From Pedobacter yulinensis (GTDB lineage: Bacteria > Bacteroidota > Bacteroidia > Sphingobacteriales > Sphingobacteriaceae), in the NCBI RefSeq assembly GCF_003029735.1, contig NZ_KZ686269.1, forward strand, positions 1 through 64,000: a DNA stretch of 64,000 nucleotides. Direction: 5' to 3'. The notes below the pieces were generated by a model. It searched no databases and was not told the DNA's origin. It worked only from the letters and a program-made list of their open reading frames with translations. A program made the translations under genes and the position numbers. Positions 44,478 to 53,458 of the stretch are shown here, one piece after another; position 1 is the first letter of the stretch, and the number at the start of each line of letters is the position of its first letter.

Positions 44478-44849
44478 CTTAAGAAAATTTTGGCTATCTT
44501 GCTGGTTCTTGAAAACACAGATGCAGCATATGGCCCAGGTCTTTTTGTACCGGTATTTTCCCGCAGTAACGGGGACTGTGCTGACGTTTTCGTGTTTACG
44601 CACTTTTTTGCCGGTAAACCGAACCGATAAATCATCTGCTAAAGACTTCAACACGTCTGCCTCAAACCGTTAGTTTAATTTTTCAAGGTTTGGGGCGTCA
44701 AGCTTTCTGACCGAGACCAATGTATGCCCTTGACCATACTATTCCCCTGGTTTTAAATTTCTATTTTTTTTACACTTGTTTTCCGGCTTCCGGCCGGCTA
44801 GACGACTGTTGCCCCTTGAACGGGCGGCAGCAGACAATCAATTTTTATT
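44478..44849. other. Intergenic stretch without a recognisable gene
   Basis: About 370 bases between the PUL 1 terminator and the GreA/GreB-type gene. It contains small frames without ribosome sites and an A/T-rich run near 44750-44775 that may include the promoter of the next gene. I see no RNA gene or repeat. Confidence 0.5.
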
Positions 44850-45236
44850 ATGGAAACGAATGAAAGAAATCCGGTAATCATTACACAGGAAGATCTGAAC
44901 CTTTTAAGGCCGTATGTGAACCGGGACAAAGTTGACCCGAACGAGATGTCGCTCTCGGCTGAACTAAAAAGGGCTGTCATTGTAAAGAGCGATGCTTTTC
45001 CAAAGCATGCCATACGCCTGAATTCTAAAGTGCGGATACAGGAAGAGCACACGGGCGAGGTCATGGAGCTGACCATTGTTCTGCCAAAGCATGCCGATAT
45101 GAAAGCAAAAAAGGTCTCGGTGCTGACGCCCATTGCCGCAGCACTGATCGGTTTCAGAAAAGGGGAGACCGTCAGGTGGAAAGTGCCGGCCGGAATCCGC
45201 AAGTTTAAGATTATCGAGGTAGAGGCACCTGAGTAG
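44850..45236 (+). CDS. GreA/GreB-family C-terminal domain protein (Rnk-like)
   Basis: This 128-residue protein lacks the coiled-coil tip that GreA and GreB insert into the RNA polymerase secondary channel. Residues 50-125 match the GreA/GreB C-terminal FKBP-like domain: HAIRLNSKVRIQEEHTGEVMELTIVLPKHAD and VSVLTPIAAALIGFRKGETVRWKVPAGIRKFKIIEVE. This form resembles Rnk, a regulator of nucleoside diphosphate kinase that binds RNA polymerase. It lies alone between PUL 1 and PUL 2 with its own terminator. Confidence 0.85.
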   Translation: METNERNPVIITQEDLNLLRPYVNRDKVDPNEMSLSAELKRAVIVKSDAFPKHAIRLNSKVRIQEEHTGEVMELTIVLPKHADMKAKKVSVLTPIAAALIGFRKGETVRWKVPAGIRKFKIIEVEAPE

Positions 45237-45264
45237 CCGCATGCATGACAGACATACCGACCGA

Positions 45265-45292
45265 GCGAAGGAGCACATCTTTCGCTTTTTTT
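45265..45292 (+). terminator. Terminator after the Rnk-like gene
   Basis: Stem GCGAAGG/CTTTCGC (one G-U) with loop AGCACAT, followed by seven Ts, 28 bases after the stop codon. Confidence 0.8.
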
Positions 45293-45448
45293 ATTGCTGG
45301 GTCAGGCAACTGGCTGCGGTGGCAGGATCTGTTCAAACCCTCCATACGGGCTGGTCTGCTGTCGGGGCGCCGCTTCCCGCTTTATGAATTTTTATTACAT
45401 TTATCGTTCATCCGGTAAAAGAAGATCGCAAACCTGACTTTGGAATAG

Positions 45449-46030
45449 ATGACTGTACATGAGGAAACGCTGATTCTGCATATAAGCTCGGGAGACGAGG
45501 AGGCTTTCAGGGTCTTGTTTGGCAGGTACCGTGATAAGATTTTCAACTATGTGCTGAAACTGACCAAGTCAAGAGAGGCCTCTGAAGAAATTGTCATGGA
45601 TGTTTTCTTAAAACTCTGGCAAGGCCGCGCACTGCTGCATGAACTTGACAATTTTCCTGCTTTTGTATCGACCATTGCCCGCAACAAGGCGCTTGATTTT
45701 CTGCGCCTGGCGGCGAAAGACAGAGTGCTGCGCGACCTGGTGTGGGAAGAAATTGAGTTAGCCGCCACTCAAAGGGCTGACGAGCCGCTTTTAACAGCCG
45801 AGCTGCAAAAGGAAATCGATGAGGCGGTCGATCAGCTTTCGCCGCAGCGGCGAACCATTTTCAGGCTGAGCCGGGATGAGCATATGACATACGACCAGAT
45901 CGCCGCCCACCTGAACCTGTCAAAGGCGACCATAAAAAATCACATGCTTGACGCCCTGAAGATCCTGCGGCTGCATTTAAGCCGAAATGCGCGGCTTTTC
46001 CTGTTGGTTGCCATACTGACCGGAAAATAA
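45449..46030 (+). CDS. FecI-type ECF sigma factor, PUL 2
   Basis: This 193-residue protein has region 2 near 18-85 (FRVLFGRYRDKIFNYVLKLTKSREASEEIVMDVFLKLWQGR) and region 4 with the helix-turn-helix MTYDQIAAHLNLSKATIKNHMLDALKIL near 148-175. It ends in a short hydrophobic tail (LFLLVAILTGK). Its partner fecR begins 63 bases downstream. Sequence divergence from the PUL 1 sigma factor is high, so cross-talk between the two loci is not expected. Confidence 0.93.
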   Translation: MTVHEETLILHISSGDEEAFRVLFGRYRDKIFNYVLKLTKSREASEEIVMDVFLKLWQGRALLHELDNFPAFVSTIARNKALDFLRLAAKDRVLRDLVWEEIELAATQRADEPLLTAELQKEIDEAVDQLSPQRRTIFRLSRDEHMTYDQIAAHLNLSKATIKNHMLDALKILRLHLSRNARLFLLVAILTGK

Positions 46031-46093
46031 TTTCAGACACATTAGGCCTTTCGTCAATTTTTTTCGTCAATCAGGATAATAACCAAATGTAAC

Positions 46094-47266
46094 ATGGCCG
46101 TGAAGGACAGGCTTGCGCAGCTCCTGCGTCTATATGCCGATAACAACTGTACGAAAGAAGAATTCGAGGAACTGTTCCTGTTAATTGACCGCTCCCCGAA
46201 CGAGGACCTGCTCGAGCCTTTGCTGTCAATCTATGCACAGGCGCCTGAGGAATCTTCTCATACCGACAAAGACTGGAACACTTTGTATGAGCAGCGTTTC
46301 AGCGCTGTGCAGTCCCGGCAGCGCCGCATGACTTTCTTTCGCCTTACAGGCATAGCTGCGACAATACTGATCATTGGCATGGCTGCATTGTTCCTTTTCC
46401 GTACCCCGGCAAGACTGAATAACCCGGGTGCAGGCTCTAAAATACCGCCGGCAATTGAGTTGACACCGGGGGGTAATCAGGCGGTGCTAACCTTGTCAAA
46501 CGGTATTAAAATCGCACTGACCGCTAAAGAAAACGGGCTGATCGCCACCCAGTCGGGTGTTCAGGTTACCAAGACCGCAGACGGCAAGCTGCAATACCGC
46601 ATAGCAGGCAGCAAACCCGGTTCAGCGCCACAGTTTAATACGATTGAAACGCCCAGGGGCGGGCAATACGAAGTCGTGCTCCCCGATGGCACGCATGTCT
46701 GGCTGAACGCCCTGTCGGCGCTGACCTTTCCGACCCATTTTTCGGGCCGCGAACGGGAGGTTACACTTCGTGGCGAAGCGTATTTCGAAGTTGCCAGGAA
46801 CAAACACCTGCCTTTCCGGGTAAATACCGATCGCCAGGATATCGAGGTGCTCGGTACACATTTCAATATCAATTCTTATCAGGACGAGCAGACAGTGCGG
46901 ACTACGCTGGTTGAGGGGTCTGTAAAGGTCATCCCGGCTGATGCGGCGCTGGCCGTCGTGCTGCGGCCGGGGCAGCAGGCTGTCTTGCGGCACCAAAAAC
47001 CGGAGGTCAGGACGGTAGATACCGATATGGTGCTTGGCTGGAAGAAAGGCTATTTCGTGTTCAGCAACAATGACCTCGAAAGCATTATGCGGCAGGTTTC
47101 GCGGTGGTATGACGTGGATGTGGAATTTAAGAACAATAGCCTGCGCAAGCGGCTGTTCAGCGGTACGGTATCCAGGTTTGAAAATGCCTCACAGGTACTT
47201 GACCTGCTCGAATTAACCGGAATCGTTCACTTTAAAGTAGAAGGAAGGAGAATCATGGTGATGTAA
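46094..47266 (+). CDS. FecR-family anti-sigma factor, PUL 2
   Basis: This 390-residue protein has a cytoplasmic N-terminus, one membrane helix at about 83-103 and a periplasmic FecR domain (NTIETPRGGQYEVVLPDGTHVWLNALSALTFP, VTLRGEAYFEVARNKHLPF, IEVLGTHFNINSY). The C-terminal DUF4974 part reads KKGYFVFSNNDLESIMRQVSRWYDVDVEF. The layout is the same as in PUL 1. A 60- to 115-base spacer with a hairpin separates it from susC. Confidence 0.94.
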   Translation: MAVKDRLAQLLRLYADNNCTKEEFEELFLLIDRSPNEDLLEPLLSIYAQAPEESSHTDKDWNTLYEQRFSAVQSRQRRMTFFRLTGIAATILIIGMAALFLFRTPARLNNPGAGSKIPPAIELTPGGNQAVLTLSNGIKIALTAKENGLIATQSGVQVTKTADGKLQYRIAGSKPGSAPQFNTIETPRGGQYEVVLPDGTHVWLNALSALTFPTHFSGREREVTLRGEAYFEVARNKHLPFRVNTDRQDIEVLGTHFNINSYQDEQTVRTTLVEGSVKVIPADAALAVVLRPGQQAVLRHQKPEVRTVDTDMVLGWKKGYFVFSNNDLESIMRQVSRWYDVDVEFKNNSLRKRLFSGTVSRFENASQVLDLLELTGIVHFKVEGRRIMVM

Positions 47267-47295
47267 AACAACTACCCCTGTCATGCATCAAAAAA

Positions 47296-47321
47296 CCGGA
47301 AGTGAGGCGAAACACTCCCGG
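47296..47321 (+). other. Hairpin in the fecR-susC spacer, PUL 2
   Basis: CCGG-A-AGTG pairs with CACT-C-CCGG around loop AGGCGAAA, with one A-C mismatch at the same position as in the PUL 1 hairpin. A run of As precedes it and no T-run follows, so it is not a classical terminator. Confidence 0.5.
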
Positions 47322-47380
47322 CAAAAATGATGTCCGAAATACCGTTAGAACAATCTTTCAAACCATCAACAACCAAATAT

Positions 47381-50300
47381 ATGACTTTTTATGATCTAGT
47401 CAGGCATAAGCTGCGTCCGCTGATTATGCCCGATCAACTACTACGTGTTATGAAACTCTCATTGATCTTAATGACTGTTTTTCTGCTGGATGCCAGCGCG
47501 GCATTGCGTGCACAAAACATTACGCTCCAAAAAAAGGACGCCACGTATGCCCAGCTTTTCAGGGAGATACAAAAGCAAACCGGTTACCACGTGCTCTGGT
47601 CGCCCGAGCAATTCGATGACCAGCAAACGCTGAGCTTATCGTTTAAGGCCACCCCGATCGCCCAGGTGCTTAACTCGGTACTGAAAGGTGCGGGGGCAAG
47701 TTATACCATCAGAAGCAAAACCATCGTGATCAAGCCGGCGCCGCTGCCGGCCGTGCCGGTGGCAGTGGCCGATACCCTAAAAACCGTAAGCGGAAAGGTT
47801 ACCGACGAACGGGGGGCGGGCATGCCTGGCATCACGATCCGGGTAAAAGGAGGAACAGCGGTTGCGAGCTCTGATACGGAGGGAAACTATACGGTACGGG
47901 CCTCTGACCGCGCTGTGCTGGTTTTTTCTTATGTGGGCTATAAAAGCCAGGAAATCACCGTAGGCGCCAGGCGAATAATCAACGTTCAGCTGGTCCAGGA
48001 CCAGCAATCGCTCACAGATGTGGTGGTTGTTGGCTATGGCACCCAGAAACGCAAGGACCTGGTATCTGCCGTATCGTCGGTAAAAGGTAAAGATATTGAA
48101 AACCTGCCGGTCGCTACCGCGCAGTCGCTGATCCAGGGCCGCGCTTCAGGGGTGCAGGTGGTACAGAATTCCGGTGCGCCAGGCAGCGGTGTCACGGTCA
48201 GGATTCGCGGCACCACTTCGATCAATGCAGGGAACGACCCGCTTTATATTGTAGACGGGGTTCCGGTCGAGTCAGGTACGCTTGCAGGCATCAGCCAGTC
48301 AGGAAGCCAGACTTCAGCCTTATCGGCCATTAATGCCGACGACATTGAGTCGATGGAGGTGCTGAAAGATGCGGGTGCACTGGCCATCTACGGCTCGCGG
48401 GCTGCAAACGGGGTGGTGCTGATTACCACCAAACGCGGCAAATCGGGCGGAACAACCTATAACCTGAATGCCTATTACGGGCTGCAGCGCGACAATGCGC
48501 ATACACGGGTTAAACTGATGAACAGCACCCAGGCCATTGATCTGATTCAGGAAGGAAGGGCCAATGCCCTGGCAGATGGCGTTACATCGCTGTATGGCTT
48601 TCTCCTGCCAGACCCGGCGGGAGTGGTGTACGATACCAACTGGCAGGATGCGCTCTTCCGCACCGCGCCAATCTCTAATTATGAACTTGCCATTCGCGGA
48701 GGCGAAAAAAAGCTCAGATTTGCACTTAGCGCCGGTTACATGGACCAGGATGGGATCATCATCGCATCGGGCTATAAACGGGGAACAGCCCGGCTTAATC
48801 TCGACTATGATGCGTCAGAGAAACTGAAACTGGGCGCCAACATTTCGCTTTCCAGGTATCAGAATAAACGCGTTTCGACCGAAGACGGGGCAACGTCGAT
48901 TATCCAGGTGGCCCTGAAGAAAACACCCTCTCACCCGATTTATAACCCCGACGGCACTTATTTCCTGAACGATGTTTCGGGTTTCATTAACCCGGTTGCC
49001 TACGCCAATAAAAACAAATACGAGAACCAGGTTTCTTCTGTAGTCGGCAACCTGTTCGGCGAATACCGGTTTACGCCAGATCTGAACTTCAGGACCACCT
49101 TCGGCTTCAACTATGCTTCGGTGCTGGACCAGTTCTTTCAGCCGGCAGGTGCAGTTCGCAATGGCGTTGCTGCCGGCCAGGCATTCTCTTCGTCTGTAGA
49201 TGGCTGGATCAATGAGAATACGCTCAATTACACAAAAGAATTCGGCGTGCACCGCTTTAGCGCGGTTGCCGGGTACAGCCAGCAGGAACGTACCTCACTG
49301 GCCATCAATGCGCGCGGTACACAGTATGCTACAGACAACATCCCAACGCTGAATGCCGCTGTTTTGCCGACAGAAGCTTCTTCCATGGGCTCGGGTTACG
49401 GCCTTTCTTCCGCTTTTGCACGTCTGGGTTATGCCTATGCTGACCGTTATCTTCTCGAGCTTACCGCCCGGCGCGACGGATCATCACGGTTTGGAGAAAA
49501 CAAAAGATATGCGGTTTTTCCGGCTGCTTCTGCGGCCTGGCGCATTTCAAATGAGGGCTTCTGGGACAAATCTGCGCTGGTAAATGACCTTAAGCTGCGC
49601 GGCAGCATCGGTAAGACAGGGAACCAGACCATTGGCGATTATGTAGCACAGGGCCAATACGCAACCGGCGCCGGTTATGCAGGCCAAAGCGGTATTTTTC
49701 TCAGCACCATGCCTAACCCCGACCTGACCTGGGAAACCACTTTGCAGTACAATGCAGGGATCGACATTTCATTATTTAAGTCGCGGGTAAGCCTGAACAT
49801 TGACGCCTACGTAAAAAACACATCCAACCTGCTGCTCGATGTACCGCTGCCCATTACCTCAGGCTTCGGATCGGTTTTGCAGAATATTGGTTCCACGCAG
49901 AACAAAGGTCTGGAGCTGACGCTCAATACGGTGAATATCCAGAGCGAGACCTTAAACTGGACCAGTAATTTCAACATCTCTTTTAACCGCAACAAGGTTA
50001 CCAACCTGTACAGCGGGGCAAACAACATCATCAATACCATAGGCCAGGGATTAACCGGATCGCTTACTTCTTACAGCATCCTCGAGGTGGGGCAGTCAAT
50101 TGGCAGTTTTTACGGTTGGCGGCAGTCGGGCGTTTACCGGTACTCGGCAGACAACAGTACCAACCTCAAAAACGCCAGTGTGGGTACCAACGGCTATACA
50201 TTCAGGGGCGGCGACCTCATCTTCCAGGACCTGAACGGCAACAATGTTATCGACAATGATGACCGGCAGATCATTGGGAACGCACTGCCCAAGTTTACAG

Positions 50301-50785
50301 GAGGCTTTTCAAACACGCTTAACTATCAAAACTTCGACTTTTCAATCCTGGTTACCTTCAGTTACGGGAACGATATCCTGAACGGTACACGGTACTCAGC
50401 CGAATCGGCAACCGGTTTTAACGGCTCGCTGAAACTCCTGAACCGCTGGCGCAACGAAGGCGACATGACCGATATACCCCGTGCAAATTATGCAGATCCG
50501 GCAGGTAACAGGCGGTTTTCTGACCGGTGGCTTGAAGACGGTTCATATGTAAGGGCCAAGAACGTGACACTGGGCTACACTGTCAGGAACGGGGCTTTGA
50601 AGAAAATAGGCGCCAATAGCTGCAGGCTTTATCTTTCAGGGCAAAACCTCTTTACGATTACTTCTTATTCCGGTTACGACCCGGAGGCAAGCGCGTTCAA
50701 TTCGAGGGTTACTGAAATTGGCATAGACCAGGGAACCTATCCGCAATACCGCGCCCTTATTTTCGGACTGAATGTTGGATTTTAA
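47381..50785 (+). CDS. SusC/RagA TonB-linked outer-membrane transporter with STN domain, PUL 2
   Basis: This 1134-residue transporter has a signal peptide near 24-45 (MKLSLILMTVFLLDASAALRA). The STN domain is at about 47-125 (ATYAQLFREIQKQTGYHVLWSPEQF), followed by the carboxypeptidase-like domain and plug (LTDVVVVGYGTQKRKDLVSAVSSV); the barrel ends in GLNVGF. I chose 47381 because the ATG is preceded by AACCAAATAT, resembling the context before the other two SusC starts; an ATG at 47327 would add 18 residues. The susD gene begins five bases after its stop. Confidence 0.95.
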   Translation: MTFYDLVRHKLRPLIMPDQLLRVMKLSLILMTVFLLDASAALRAQNITLQKKDATYAQLFREIQKQTGYHVLWSPEQFDDQQTLSLSFKATPIAQVLNSVLKGAGASYTIRSKTIVIKPAPLPAVPVAVADTLKTVSGKVTDERGAGMPGITIRVKGGTAVASSDTEGNYTVRASDRAVLVFSYVGYKSQEITVGARRIINVQLVQDQQSLTDVVVVGYGTQKRKDLVSAVSSVKGKDIENLPVATAQSLIQGRASGVQVVQNSGAPGSGVTVRIRGTTSINAGNDPLYIVDGVPVESGTLAGISQSGSQTSALSAINADDIESMEVLKDAGALAIYGSRAANGVVLITTKRGKSGGTTYNLNAYYGLQRDNAHTRVKLMNSTQAIDLIQEGRANALADGVTSLYGFLLPDPAGVVYDTNWQDALFRTAPISNYELAIRGGEKKLRFALSAGYMDQDGIIIASGYKRGTARLNLDYDASEKLKLGANISLSRYQNKRVSTEDGATSIIQVALKKTPSHPIYNPDGTYFLNDVSGFINPVAYANKNKYENQVSSVVGNLFGEYRFTPDLNFRTTFGFNYASVLDQFFQPAGAVRNGVAAGQAFSSSVDGWINENTLNYTKEFGVHRFSAVAGYSQQERTSLAINARGTQYATDNIPTLNAAVLPTEASSMGSGYGLSSAFARLGYAYADRYLLELTARRDGSSRFGENKRYAVFPAASAAWRISNEGFWDKSALVNDLKLRGSIGKTGNQTIGDYVAQGQYATGAGYAGQSGIFLSTMPNPDLTWETTLQYNAGIDISLFKSRVSLNIDAYVKNTSNLLLDVPLPITSGFGSVLQNIGSTQNKGLELTLNTVNIQSETLNWTSNFNISFNRNKVTNLYSGANNIINTIGQGLTGSLTSYSILEVGQSIGSFYGWRQSGVYRYSADNSTNLKNASVGTNGYTFRGGDLIFQDLNGNNVIDNDDRQIIGNALPKFTGGFSNTLNYQNFDFSILVTFSYGNDILNGTRYSAESATGFNGSLKLLNRWRNEGDMTDIPRANYADPAGNRRFSDRWLEDGSYVRAKNVTLGYTVRNGALKKIGANSCRLYLSGQNLFTITSYSGYDPEASAFNSRVTEIGIDQGTYPQYRALIFGLNVGF

Positions 50786-50789
50786 ACTT

Positions 50790-52199
50790 ATGAAGATGAT
50801 GAAATCAATCAAAAATATACTCTTGTTAGCCATTCCGCTGCTCGTGTTTTCGTGTAAAAAAGTAACAGAACAAATTCCCCTGAGCAACATTACACCGGCA
50901 AATTTTTACAAGACAGCATCTGATGCAGACAATGCCATCAATGCCTGTTACGATGCGTTACAGCAGAGCCCGAGTAATTACGTGATCTGGGGCGATGGCA
51001 GAACCGATATGCTTGCCAATACAGACCGGTCAAGCAGTGCAGACCTGCAGGTAAACAGCGGAAATGTTGCTGCTACGAATGGTTATGTGGGCTGGGGAAG
51101 CCTATATGCGGGCATTAACCGCTGCAACAGTGTGCTTAAAAATGTTCCGGGCATTACAGACCCGGCCCTGGCCGGCCGTCGAGACCGCATACTCGGCGAG
51201 GCATATTTTCTCAGGGCCCTTTTCTATTTTTACCTGACACGGACGTTCGAAAATGCCCCGCTCATCCTGGAGCCTTATGAAAGCCTCGGCGGTGACTTTT
51301 TTCCCAAAGTCAGTTCCCGGCAGCTCATCTTTGAGCAGGTTGAGAAGGACCTGAAGCTGGCAGAGACCCTGGTGCCCGATCTGCCTTTCTCGACAACGCT
51401 TGAAAACAAGGGCAAGGCTACGAAGGCGGCCGTCAGGAGCACCCTGGCCGACCTGTACCTCTGGCAAAAGAAATACCAGCAGGCAGCAGACATGGCGGCG
51501 CTGGTGATCAGCAGCCCGGCAAACTACAGCCTGGTTCAGGGTGCCAATTTCGCGGCAATTTTCAGGGACAAGAATACCACCGAATCCATCTTCGAGGTGC
51601 AGTATAACTATACCTACCAGGAAGGGAACACCAATAACCTGTCAGAACAGTTTCTGCCGCTTGGGGGCAGCATCACGGCGGGTAACCTCCGGTACCAGCC
51701 TTCAGACGCCGTTCTGGCGGCACTGCCGGCAACCGATAACCGGGCCGGGATCACCTACAGGAATACCGGTTCCTCGCCGGCGCCATACCGCGATGCCAAC
51801 AAACTTTACATTGCCAAATATCCCGGAACCCTGGTTGGCAACATTCTCTACCAGGATGCCAACCGCATGGTGTACCGCCTGGCCGAAGTGATCTTGTTCC
51901 GCGCCGAAGCGCTGAATGAACTCGGGCGGCCTGAGCAGGCCATTCCGCTGTTGAACCAGATCAGGGCACGTGCGGGCATAGGCCCGACAGCTGCGGTTAG
52001 CCAGGCCGAGGTGCGGCTGGCCATTGAGCGCGAGCGCTTTGCCGAGCTCGCATTTGAAGGCAAGCGGTATTACGACCTGGTACGCACCGGGCGTTATGCA
52101 GCGGTTACCGGGTTCACAGATCCCAATTACCTGCGCTGGCCGTTGCCTGCTTCTGAACTGATCCGCAACCCCAACCTGGTGCAAAATCCGGGTTATTAA
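50790..52199 (+). CDS. SusD/RagB glycan-binding lipoprotein, PUL 2
   Basis: This 469-residue surface lipoprotein has its lipobox at Cys22 (LLVFSC). Family features include TEQIPLSNITPANFYKTASDADNAINACYDAL, AYFLRALFYFYLTRTFENAPLILEPYES, EVILFRAEALNELGRPEQAIPLLNQIRARAGI, and RFAELAFEGKRYYDLVRTGRY, ending in RNPNLVQNPGY. I chose the start at 50790, after the susC stop, because it leads directly into the signal peptide; an overlapping upstream start at 50772 is less likely. About 80 residues shorter than the PUL 1 SusD. Confidence 0.95.
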   Translation: MKMMKSIKNILLLAIPLLVFSCKKVTEQIPLSNITPANFYKTASDADNAINACYDALQQSPSNYVIWGDGRTDMLANTDRSSSADLQVNSGNVAATNGYVGWGSLYAGINRCNSVLKNVPGITDPALAGRRDRILGEAYFLRALFYFYLTRTFENAPLILEPYESLGGDFFPKVSSRQLIFEQVEKDLKLAETLVPDLPFSTTLENKGKATKAAVRSTLADLYLWQKKYQQAADMAALVISSPANYSLVQGANFAAIFRDKNTTESIFEVQYNYTYQEGNTNNLSEQFLPLGGSITAGNLRYQPSDAVLAALPATDNRAGITYRNTGSSPAPYRDANKLYIAKYPGTLVGNILYQDANRMVYRLAEVILFRAEALNELGRPEQAIPLLNQIRARAGIGPTAAVSQAEVRLAIERERFAELAFEGKRYYDLVRTGRYAAVTGFTDPNYLRWPLPASELIRNPNLVQNPGY

Positions 52200-52209
52200 T
52201 CAAGAACAC

Positions 52210-52695
52210 ATGAACAGAAAGAATTTAAATACCCTATTCCTGGCGCTCACACTCTTGCTATTTGGCATGGCCTGCAAAAAAGAAGACGCAATAACCGGCC
52301 AGGTTGTCGATGCGGTTTACATTACATCGACCGCCGTAACGGGTACAGGAGCGAATGCCGCCACGACGATCACCAATTCGGCTTCAGGCCGCGTCTCAGC
52401 ATCTCCTGCTTCTGCAAGGGTGTATGTAAATACGCCGAAAAGTTTCGATGTACAGGTTAGCTACAACCTTTCAGGCACGGCGGTGGCAGGCACGAACTAT
52501 ACCGCACCTAACCCCATGCTGGTTACCATCCCGGCAGGAAAGTGGTATGCCGATATCCTGATCCCCGTGATCAATACGCCGCTTCCGGGCAACCGCACCA
52601 TTGTAATCAGCCTCACTGCCGCTGGTAACAACACCCAGCTGGGGCTGGGTACCGACAGGAACTATAAAGTATTTACCTACACATTAACGAATTAG
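52210..52695 (+). CDS. Small beta-rich lipoprotein, PUL 2
   Basis: This 161-residue lipoprotein has its lipobox at Cys22 (LFGMAC). The mature part resembles a Calx-beta or DUF4843-like immunoglobulin fold: SASPASARVYVNTPKSFDVQVSYNLSGTAVAGTNYTAP, IPAGKWYADILIPVINT and GNRTIVISLTAAGNN. Lying directly after susD (11 bases), it takes the place of the SusE or surface glycan-binding proteins of other PULs, which suggests a surface binding role. That role is inferred. Confidence 0.75.
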   Translation: MNRKNLNTLFLALTLLLFGMACKKEDAITGQVVDAVYITSTAVTGTGANAATTITNSASGRVSASPASARVYVNTPKSFDVQVSYNLSGTAVAGTNYTAPNPMLVTIPAGKWYADILIPVINTPLPGNRTIVISLTAAGNNTQLGLGTDRNYKVFTYTLTN

Positions 52696-52707
52696 GGAGG
52701 GGGATAG

Positions 52708-53454
52708 ATGAACAGACGCGAGATTCTTAAACTGGGTATCGCCGGGTTCAGCTCGGCAGGTGTGGCTTTTGCCATGCCTGCCTTTGCCATGCCCTTACCG
52801 GCACCACAGCAAGACGCAGCAAGCGCCCCTGTGGTTTTTAACGCCGGCGTAGGCGGAAACAACAGCACAGAACTGCTCGAAAGACTGGAAAGGGACTGCC
52901 TGGCACGCAAACCTGACCTGACCATCCTGATGGTGGGTACAAATGACATGAACAGCGTTAAACATGTGCCGCTGCCGCAGTTTGAAAAAAACCTGAGCAT
53001 GCTTGTTGCACGCATCCAGCGTTCCGGTAGCAAGCTGCTCATGCTGAGTATTTTACCTGCTTATGAGCCGCATCTTTTAACACGGCATCCGGCTGCGTTT
53101 TACTTGCCTGAAGGTGTGGCTGGCAGGCGGCAGGCCGTTAACCGGAGCATTGAAAAGTGCGCAAAGAAGCACCGTGCCTGGCACCTGGACGTGTGCAGCC
53201 GGTTTGAAAAGATTGGCCGGATCGGTACCGAAGCAGATTCATTGCTGCAGAACGAAAAAAATTCCGGAAAAACCGATGGCATACACCCGACAAACAACGG
53301 TTACCGGCTCATTGCGCTCAGCGTATACGACTTCCTGACCTTTCACCGGATCGCCGCCTCGCGGATCGTCTGTTTTGGCGACAGCATTACAAAGGGCGAC
53401 GGTTCTACAGACAAAAACAGTTATCCTGCCTATCTTAAACAACTTTTATCCTGA
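52708..53454 (+). CDS. Circularly permuted SGNH/GDSL hydrolase, PUL 2
   Basis: This 248-residue exported protein has a Tat/Sec-type leader (NRREILKLGIAGFSSAGVAFA, residues 2-22). SGNH motifs occur in an unusual order. Block II is VVFNAGVGGN (42-51), block III is VGTND (76-80), block V is DGIHPT (190-195, with D190 and H193), and last comes block I, FGDSITKG (223-230, nucleophile candidate S226). In ordinary SGNH hydrolases block I is first. All four catalytic elements are present, so an active esterase or lipase-like enzyme is plausible, perhaps deacetylating the PUL 2 glycan. A ribosome site AGGGAGGGGG precedes the start; the gene ends four bases before the FAD oxidoreductase. Confidence 0.88.
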   Translation: MNRREILKLGIAGFSSAGVAFAMPAFAMPLPAPQQDAASAPVVFNAGVGGNNSTELLERLERDCLARKPDLTILMVGTNDMNSVKHVPLPQFEKNLSMLVARIQRSGSKLLMLSILPAYEPHLLTRHPAAFYLPEGVAGRRQAVNRSIEKCAKKHRAWHLDVCSRFEKIGRIGTEADSLLQNEKNSGKTDGIHPTNNGYRLIALSVYDFLTFHRIAASRIVCFGDSITKGDGSTDKNSYPAYLKQLLS

Positions 53455-53458
53455 ACAC

